A DNA stretch of 64,000 bases from the NCBI RefSeq assembly GCF_012848855.1, contig NZ_CP051630.1, positions 2,769,501 through 2,833,500 of the forward strand. The letters are read 5' to 3'. Positions 58,608 through 64,000 of this stretch are shown here, piece after piece (the first letter of the stretch is position 1; each line of letters starts with the position of its first letter). This DNA is from Pyruvatibacter mobilis (GTDB lineage: Bacteria > Pseudomonadota > Alphaproteobacteria > CGMCC-115125). Below the pieces are notes generated by a model, which ran no database searches, had not been told where the DNA came from, and was given only the letters and a program-made list of their open reading frames with translations. The translations under genes were made by a program, and so were the position numbers.

Positions 58608-61295
58608 CTAGAGCACGCGCTCCACTTCCGTCACGTCGAAGCATTCGATGACGTCGCCGGGGCGGATGTCCTGGTAATTCTCGAAGGACATGCCGCATTC
58701 CTGGCCCGACTGAACCTCCTTCACTTCGTCCTTGAAGCGCTTGAGGGTCGAGAGCGTGCCTTCGTGGATCACCACGTCGTCGCGCAGCAGACGCACCTTG
58801 GCGCCGCGCTTGACGGTGCCTTCGGAGATACGGCAACCGGCCACCTTGCCGACCTTCGACACGTTGAAGACCTCGAGGATCTCCGCATTGCCGAGGAAGG
58901 TTTCGCGCAGCTCCGGACCAAGGACACCGGCCATGGCGGCCTTCACGTCGTCCACCAGGTCGTAGATGACCGAGTAGTAGCGAATGTCCACGCCCTGCTG
59001 ACGGGCCGCATCGCGGGCCGGGGCATTGGCGCGCACATTGAAGCCGAGGATGGCCGCGTTGGAGGCGGCCGCCAGCGTCACGTCGCTTTCGGTGATGCCG
59101 CCGACGCCTGCATGCAGCACGCGGGCGATGATGTCGTCGGTGCCGGCCTTGTCGAGCGCACCGATGATGGCTTCGACGGAACCCTGCACGTCGCCCTTGA
59201 CCAGCAGCGGAAGCTCCTTCTTGTCGCTTTCCTTCAGCTGGCTGAACATCTGCTCCAGCGAGCCGCGCGCGGCACCGGCAGCGCGCTTGTCGCGCAGCAC
59301 ACGCTGGCGGTAATCGGTGATCTCGCGGGCACGGGCTTCGTCCTCGACGACCGAGAACACATCACCGGCTTCCGGCGTGCCGTTGAGGCCAAGGACCTCG
59401 ACCGGCTCGGAGGGACCAGCCTCCTTGACCTGTTCGCCACGGTCATTGACCAAGGCACGCACCTTGCCCCACTCGGTACCGGCAACCAGCACGTCGCCGA
59501 CGCGCAGGGTGCCGCGCTGCACGAGCACGGTGGCCACGGGGCCGCGACCCTTGTCGAGCTGGGCTTCGATGACGATACCGTCGGCGCTGCGGTCCGGGTT
59601 GGCCTTCAGCTCCAGAAGCTCCGACTGCAGAAGAATGGCTTCTTCCAGCTTGTCGAGATTCATCTTCTGGGTGGCGGACACTTCCACGTCCTGCACGTCA
59701 CCGGACATGCTTTCGACGATTACCTCGTGCTGCAGCAGCTCGGTGCGGACACGGTTGGGATCCACATCGGGCTTATCCATCTTGTTGATGGCCACGATGA
59801 TCGGCACTTCCGCCGCCTTGGCGTGGTTGATGGCTTCGATGGTCTGCGGCATGACGCCGTCATCACCGGCCACCACGAGGATGACGATATCCGTCGCCTT
59901 GGCACCGCGGGCGCGCATGGTGGTGAAAGCCTCATGGCCCGGCGTATCAAGGAAGGTGATGCGCTCACCGCCCGCCATGCGCACCTGATAGGCGCCGATA
60001 TGCTGGGTGATGCCGCCGGCTTCACCCGCGACCACGTCGGTCTGGCGCAGAGCGTCGAGCAGCGACGTCTTGCCGTGGTCAACGTGACCCATGACGGTAA
60101 CAACCGGGGCACGGGGCTTGAGATCGGCGGCATTGTCCGCCTCGCCTTCAAGGCCCACTTCCACGTCGGACTCAGACACACGCTTGACCGTGTGGCCCAT
60201 ATCCTCGGCGACGAGCTGGGCGGTATCGGCGTCCAGCACGTCGTTGATCTTCATCATCTGGCCCTGCTGCATCAGCAGACGGATCACGTCCACCGCGCGC
60301 TCGGACATACGGTTGGCCAGTTCCTGCACAGTGATTGTGTCGGGAATGGTCACCTCGCGATGCACCTTCACCTGCTCGGCAGGGCCGGAGCGGGCGCGCT
60401 TCTCGCGCTGCTGGCGGCGGCGCATGGCAGCAAGCGAACGCTGGCGCGGCTCGTCGTCCAAGGCGTTTGAAATGGTCAGGCGGCCGCGGCGGCGCTCATT
60501 GCCTGCGCCCGGCGTGCGCTTGGGCGGTGTTTTGGCGGCCTCGTCTTCGCGCTTGCGCACGATCGGCGTCGGCGCGGCCTTGGTCTTGGCAGCGGCCTTC
60601 TTGTCGGCAGGCTCATCGGCCCCGGCGTCGGCTTCCGCCTCTTCCTTGGCGCGCAGAGCGGCTTCCTTGTCAGCCTTGGCCTTGGCTTCAGCCTCACGGC
60701 GGGCGCGCTCTTCTTCCTGAGCGGCGCGTTCGGCTTCCTCGGCGGCGGCGACACGCGCGGCTTCCTCGGCGATCTTGCGGCGCTCGGCGTCTTCCTTCGC
60801 CTTCTGACGCTCGATCTTCTCGCGCTCACGGGCCTCCACGAGGGCGCGGTCGCGAGCTTCCTTTTCCTCGGCCGTCAGGGTGCGCAGCACCATGTTCCCG
60901 CGTTCACGTGCTTCACGCTCGGGGCGCGCGGCGCGGGCGGGTGCCTTCTTGGCCTCGCTGCCTGCGTCGGCGGGCGCCTTGGATGCGGTCTTGGCGGCTG
61001 TTTTTGCAGCGGTCTTCGGCGCGGCCTTGGCAGCGGTTTTTGCCGCCGTCTTGGGCGCAGCCTTCTTCTCAACGGCAGGGCCTTCGGCCTTGTCCTTGCC
61101 AGGCGCCACGCGGCGGCGCTTCTTCTCGACCAGCACTGCCTTGGAGCGGCCATGGGAGAAGTTCTGCCGGACATGGCCGGACTCGACCGTGCGGCCAAGC
61201 GTCAGCTTGCCGCCGCCTGCGCGTGGCTGGCGGGTGTTGCCGCCGGATGCGCCGGTGTCGCCGTCCTGAGTGTCCGTATCTTTTGTCTCGCTCAT
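58608..61295 (-). CDS. infB: Translation initiation factor IF-2
   Basis: An 895-residue GTPase that places initiator tRNA on the 30S subunit. The first about 300 residues are Lys/Ala/Arg/Glu-rich: an Ala-Lys tract ([20 protein letters not shown]-like, about 70-95) and a charged helical stretch (about 140-235), then the IF2_N motif. The G domain has [25 protein letters not shown] and NKMDKPD. Domains C1-C2 end in [16 protein letters not shown]. It follows the ylxR-L7Ae gene and precedes rbfA. Confidence 0.97.
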   Translation of the reverse strand: MSETKDTDTQDGDTGASGGNTRQPRAGGGKLTLGRTVESGHVRQNFSHGRSKAVLVEKKRRRVAPGKDKAEGPAVEKKAAPKTAAKTAAKAAPKTAAKTAAKTASKAPADAGSEAKKAPARAARPEREARERGNMVLRTLTAEEKEARDRALVEAREREKIERQKAKEDAERRKIAEEAARVAAAEEAERAAQEEERARREAEAKAKADKEAALRAKEEAEADAGADEPADKKAAAKTKAAPTPIVRKREDEAAKTPPKRTPGAGNERRRGRLTISNALDDEPRQRSLAAMRRRQQREKRARSGPAEQVKVHREVTIPDTITVQELANRMSERAVDVIRLLMQQGQMMKINDVLDADTAQLVAEDMGHTVKRVSESDVEVGLEGEADNAADLKPRAPVVTVMGHVDHGKTSLLDALRQTDVVAGEAGGITQHIGAYQVRMAGGERITFLDTPGHEAFTTMRARGAKATDIVILVVAGDDGVMPQTIEAINHAKAAEVPIIVAINKMDKPDVDPNRVRTELLQHEVIVESMSGDVQDVEVSATQKMNLDKLEEAILLQSELLELKANPDRSADGIVIEAQLDKGRGPVATVLVQRGTLRVGDVLVAGTEWGKVRALVNDRGEQVKEAGPSEPVEVLGLNGTPEAGDVFSVVEDEARAREITDYRQRVLRDKRAAGAARGSLEQMFSQLKESDKKELPLLVKGDVQGSVEAIIGALDKAGTDDIIARVLHAGVGGITESDVTLAAASNAAILGFNVRANAPARDAARQQGVDIRYYSVIYDLVDDVKAAMAGVLGPELRETFLGNAEILEVFNVSKVGKVAGCRISEGTVKRGAKVRLLRDDVVIHEGTLSTLKRFKDEVKEVQSGQECGMSFENYQDIRPGDVIECFDVTEVERVL

Positions 61296-61416
61296 GAGAC
61301 CCCTTCAAACTCACTGAAACCGCAGGCGGGTGATCAAACCGCCCGACGGCTCCTAAAACCTTCTCGTCCGGTCGGCAGCAGATCATGCGCCAACCCTTAC
61401 GGGGACAACTCCCCCT

Positions 61417-62136
61417 TCAAGCTCCGCCCAGGAACCCCTGCAGACGTCCCACCTCATCCAGAATGAGACGGGAGAGCTTGTCACGTACCGGCGCGCCGGA
61501 GGCCAAACCGCCCTCGGCGTTGCCGCGCTCTTGCGCGCCTGGCTGCGACATCTGCCGCGCCGGCCCCTTTCGGGCGGCGCCGCCTGCAGTCAGGGCAGCA
61601 TGTACCACATTTGGCCGTCCCAATGCCAAACCCAATTGTTCCGCCGAAAAAGCGGTTACAACCGGGGCATTGGTGCGCGCCGACAGGGCACCTGCATTCC
61701 GCTGGCCTTCAGCCCCTGCGTCTGACGCGAGAAACAGCGCCACCACATGGGCCTTAGCGGCCGTGTCTTCAACCTTCGCAAGACCCGCCATCAACTGGCC
61801 TGCCTTGCGCGCCAGACCCAGCAAAGCCAGCACCCGGCGCCTCAACCCGGCCTCCACCTGGTCTGCCAGGTCGGCCGGGGCCTTCACGCTGCGGCGGGCG
61901 GCACGGGCAAAGAGCCCCTTCGCCACCGCCTTTTCTATCGCCTCGCGCCGCGCGGAGACCCAAATGCCCCGCCCCGGCAGCTTGCCTTCCAGATCCGCCA
62001 CCACCTCGCCCTCGGGGCCGATGGCAAAACGGATGAGGCTGGCCGGTGTACCCGTCTCCCCGGTCGCGATGCAGGTGCGTTCGGGGGATTTCTTCCCGGA
62101 CGCCCGGCTGTCGGACCGTGTGTGCTCCGGTGTCAC
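61417..62136 (-). CDS. ylxR: YlxR (DUF448) / L7Ae-fold RNA-binding fusion
   Basis: A 239-residue protein. Residues about 18-85 form the YlxR domain (RTCIATGETGTPASLIRFAI, KLPGRGIWVSARREAIEKA); residues about 100-190 form an L7Ae/L30e-like domain (RVLALLGLARKAGQLMAGLAK, ALFLASDAGAEGQRNAGALS). The fusion is standard in alphaproteobacteria between nusA and infB. It likely binds structured RNA; role unsettled. It overlaps nusA by 4 bp (ATGA). Confidence 0.93.
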   Translation of the reverse strand: MTPEHTRSDSRASGKKSPERTCIATGETGTPASLIRFAIGPEGEVVADLEGKLPGRGIWVSARREAIEKAVAKGLFARAARRSVKAPADLADQVEAGLRRRVLALLGLARKAGQLMAGLAKVEDTAAKAHVVALFLASDAGAEGQRNAGALSARTNAPVVTAFSAEQLGLALGRPNVVHAALTAGGAARKGPARQMSQPGAQERGNAEGGLASGAPVRDKLSRLILDEVGRLQGFLGGA

Positions 62137-63800
62137 TCGGCCGGCGTCTCCTCTGCCTCGGCGGTGGCTTCGCCTTCTTCGGCGCCCTCACCATCGAACT
62201 CGCCGTCTTCGTCCGCCTCGGCTTCCGCACGCATGGCGGCCAGATCCTCTTCGGTGATCCAGCCGGCCTTCACACGGGCAGCCATGATGATGTCTTCGGC
62301 TTCCTGCGGGGAGACGTCATGGCCGTCGAGGAACCCGGGCTCGCGGCGGCGCTCGCCGTCCACATTCTCGTAATAGCCGGTGAGGTCATCGGTGGCGCAG
62401 CCGGCCAGATCCTCAACGGACTTCACGTCGTTCTCGCCGAAGGCGACCAGCATGGCGTTGGTGACGCCGGGCACATCGGCCACGTCGTCTTCCACACCAA
62501 GTTCCTTGCGCTTGGCGTCGCGCTCCTGGTCCAGCTTTTCGAGATACTCGACCGCGCGGGCCTGGATCTCGGCGGCGGTGTCCTCGTCAAAGCCTTCGAT
62601 CTCGGAGACTTCTTCCGGCTCCACATAGGCGATTTCCTCGACCGTGGCGAAGCCTTCGGATGCCAGCAGCTGGGCGATCACCTCGTCCACGTCGAGGGCT
62701 TCCTCGAACAGCTTGGAGCGCTCGGTGAACTCGGCCTGACGGCGTTCGCTTTCCTCGGCCTCGGTCAGGATGTCGATGGTCCAGCCCGACAGCTGGGAGG
62801 CAAGGCGCACATTCTGGCCGCGGCGACCGATGGCCAGCGACAGCTGATCATCCGGCACCACCACTTCAATGCGCTCTGCATCTTCGTCGAGCACGACCTT
62901 GACCACTTCCGCCGGGGCGAGGCCATTGACGATGAAGGTGGCCGGATCGGGCGACCACTGGATGATGTCGATCTTTTCGCCCTGAAGTTCGTTGACCACG
63001 GCCTGAACGCGGCTGCCGCGCATACCGACGCAGGCACCGACGGGATCAATGGAGCCGTCATTGGAGAGCACGGCGATCTTGGCGCGGGAGCCGGGATCGC
63101 GGGCCACGGAGCGGATTTCGATGATGCCGTCGTAGATTTCCGGCACTTCCTGCTCGAACAGCTTGGCCATGAACTGCGGATGCGTGCGCGACAGGAAGAT
63201 CTGCGGCCCGCGCGGCTCGCGGCGCACGTCGAACACATAGGCGCGGATGCGATCGCCGGTGCGGAAGGCCTCGCGCGGGATCTGCTCGTCGCGGCGGACG
63301 ATGGCCTCGGCGCGGCCCAGATCAACGATCACGTGGCCATATTCCACGCGCTTGACGAGGCCATGCACGATCTCGCCGACGCGGTCCTTGAACTCGTCAT
63401 ACTGACGGTCACGCTCGGCATCGCGCACCTTCTGCACGATGACCTGCTTGGCGGTCTGGGCGGCGATGCGGCCAAAATCGATCGGCGGCAGCGGCTCGGT
63501 CAGGAAATCGCCGACGACGGCGGCCGGGTTACGGACGCGGGCGTCTTCCAGGGAAATCTCGGTAGCGTCGTTCTCGACGGTCTCGACCACCTCCTGCAGG
63601 CGGTTGAGCTGGATCTCGCCGGTCTTCGGATCGATCCGCGCACGGATTTCGTTTTCCGCGCCGTAGCGGGAGCGGGCAGCCTTCTGAATGGCGTCTTCCA
63701 GCGCTTCGATGACGATTGCCTTGTCGATGGACTTCTCGCGGGCGACCGCGTCGGCAATCTGCAGAAGCTCGAGCCGGTTGGCGCTAACAGCCTGTGCCAT
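62133..63800 (-). CDS. nusA: Transcription termination/antitermination protein NusA
   Basis: A 555-residue RNA-polymerase-binding factor. N-domain MAQAVSANRLELLQIADAVA, S1 domain (about 135-200), then two KH domains (RDPGSRAKIAVLSNDGSIDPVGACVGMRG; LAIGRRGQNVRLASQLSG). C-terminal helix-hairpin-helix repeats (SEGFATVEEIAYVEPEEVSEIEGF; GVTNAMLVAFGENDVKSVEDLAG) and a very acidic tail. It heads the visible operon after rimP. Confidence 0.97.
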   Translation of the reverse strand: MAQAVSANRLELLQIADAVAREKSIDKAIVIEALEDAIQKAARSRYGAENEIRARIDPKTGEIQLNRLQEVVETVENDATEISLEDARVRNPAAVVGDFLTEPLPPIDFGRIAAQTAKQVIVQKVRDAERDRQYDEFKDRVGEIVHGLVKRVEYGHVIVDLGRAEAIVRRDEQIPREAFRTGDRIRAYVFDVRREPRGPQIFLSRTHPQFMAKLFEQEVPEIYDGIIEIRSVARDPGSRAKIAVLSNDGSIDPVGACVGMRGSRVQAVVNELQGEKIDIIQWSPDPATFIVNGLAPAEVVKVVLDEDAERIEVVVPDDQLSLAIGRRGQNVRLASQLSGWTIDILTEAEESERRQAEFTERSKLFEEALDVDEVIAQLLASEGFATVEEIAYVEPEEVSEIEGFDEDTAAEIQARAVEYLEKLDQERDAKRKELGVEDDVADVPGVTNAMLVAFGENDVKSVEDLAGCATDDLTGYYENVDGERRREPGFLDGHDVSPQEAEDIIMAARVKAGWITEEDLAAMRAEAEADEDGEFDGEGAEEGEATAEAEETPAE

Positions 63801-63807
63801 GGGTTCC

Positions 63808-64000
63808 TTACTCCGTGGTCTCTTCTTCCAGAGGGTCTTTTTTCGTTACCAGCTCGGTGGGCGTGTTCGTGTTCGCCGCAGCCGGGCCGGCACCATTGGC
63901 CGCAGAAATCTTCTCGGCCTGCTTGATCAATTCGTCGGTGAGCACGAGCTTGGCGTCGTGCAGGTCTGCGAAGGGCAGGCCGACGACCTGCAATTCGGAA
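63808..64000 (-). CDS. rimP: Ribosome maturation factor RimP, C-terminal part (cut by window edge)
   Basis: Only the last 63 or so residues are inside the window. SELQVVGLPFADLHDAKLVL is the conserved end of RimP, followed by TDELIKQAEK and a lineage-specific Ala/Asn/Thr tail ending EETTE. RimP acts in 30S assembly. It stops 7 bp before the nusA ATG, the standard rimP-nusA order. Confidence 0.85.
   Translation of the reverse strand, partial: SELQVVGLPFADLHDAKLVLTDELIKQAEKISAANGAGPAAANTNTPTELVTKKDPLEEETTE

Noticed and set aside
58764-60470. A 568-codon open frame antisense to infB
   Set aside because: infB on the opposite strand is unambiguous; no family in the antisense product.

Overview
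This 64 kb window is high-GC chromosomal DNA from an alphaproteobacterium. The evidence is the RegB/RegA (ActS/ActR) redox pair, an Irr-type Fur protein beside fabA-fabB-fabI, the linkage mutM-ubiE-ubiB-coaBC-dut next to rpsT and dnaA, MmcB, and heptose-LPS genes (hldE, hldD). Overall gene content would suit Parvibaculales or a related Hyphomicrobiales-like lineage, but genus cannot be fixed by reading. No rRNA, tRNA, CRISPR array, insertion sequence or prophage was seen.

Layout. 0-6.3 kb: the start of a TerB-like gene, an RND/MMPL exporter, a long non-coding leader, an AurF-like diiron protein, a phosphotransferase bracketed by two terminators with identical stems, and a small lipoprotein. 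6.4-9.6 kb: mmcB, hldE, hldD. 9.6-18.5 kb: RegA/RegB, an ABC-2 exporter, metal-dependent hydrolase, ankyrin protein, SCO-type copper protein, VOC protein, YgjP-like peptidase, and an aldo/keto reductase behind a clear promoter/operator. 18.5-31.8 kb: PBP1A, an orphan nuclease-like gene, then the replication block gyrB, clpP-like, recF, dnaN, dnaA, rpsT, all on the minus strand, with a plus-strand gene between dnaN and dnaA and a rhodanese gene upstream of dnaA. 32-44 kb: flavodoxin-fold protein, echA, mutM, then the plus-strand run ubiE, ubiB, coaBC, dut, Rrf2 regulator, cysK, moeB-like, PAS protein. 44-48.6 kb: an iron/peroxide block (Irr, rubrerythrin, HdrD/GlpC-like Fe-S protein, DUF3501). 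48.7-51.5 kb: fabA-fabB-fabI. 51.5-54.4 kb: a MarR-controlled Fe-S/SCP2 fusion and small genes. 54.5-64 kb: the conserved translation/RNA operon rimP-nusA-ylxR-infB-rbfA-truB-rpsO-pnp.

Most of the window is core genome. The parts that look least described are: (i) rubrerythrin + HdrD-like Fe-S protein + DUF3501 beside Irr, with a Fur-type dyad and an intercistronic hairpin; (ii) the MarR operator that overlays its own promoter, with a partial copy in front of a QueG-like/SCP2 fusion protein; (iii) the AurF-like diiron gene with a promoter and start-site dyad about 200 bp upstream; (iv) the aldo/keto reductase operator; (v) a MoeB-like protein lacking the zinc CxxC motifs, followed by an FNR-type site and a Cys-bearing PAS protein; (vi) the orphan PD-(D/E)XK-like gene abutting gyrB. 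All distances and motifs were read by eye; homology statements come from recognised motifs, not from searches.
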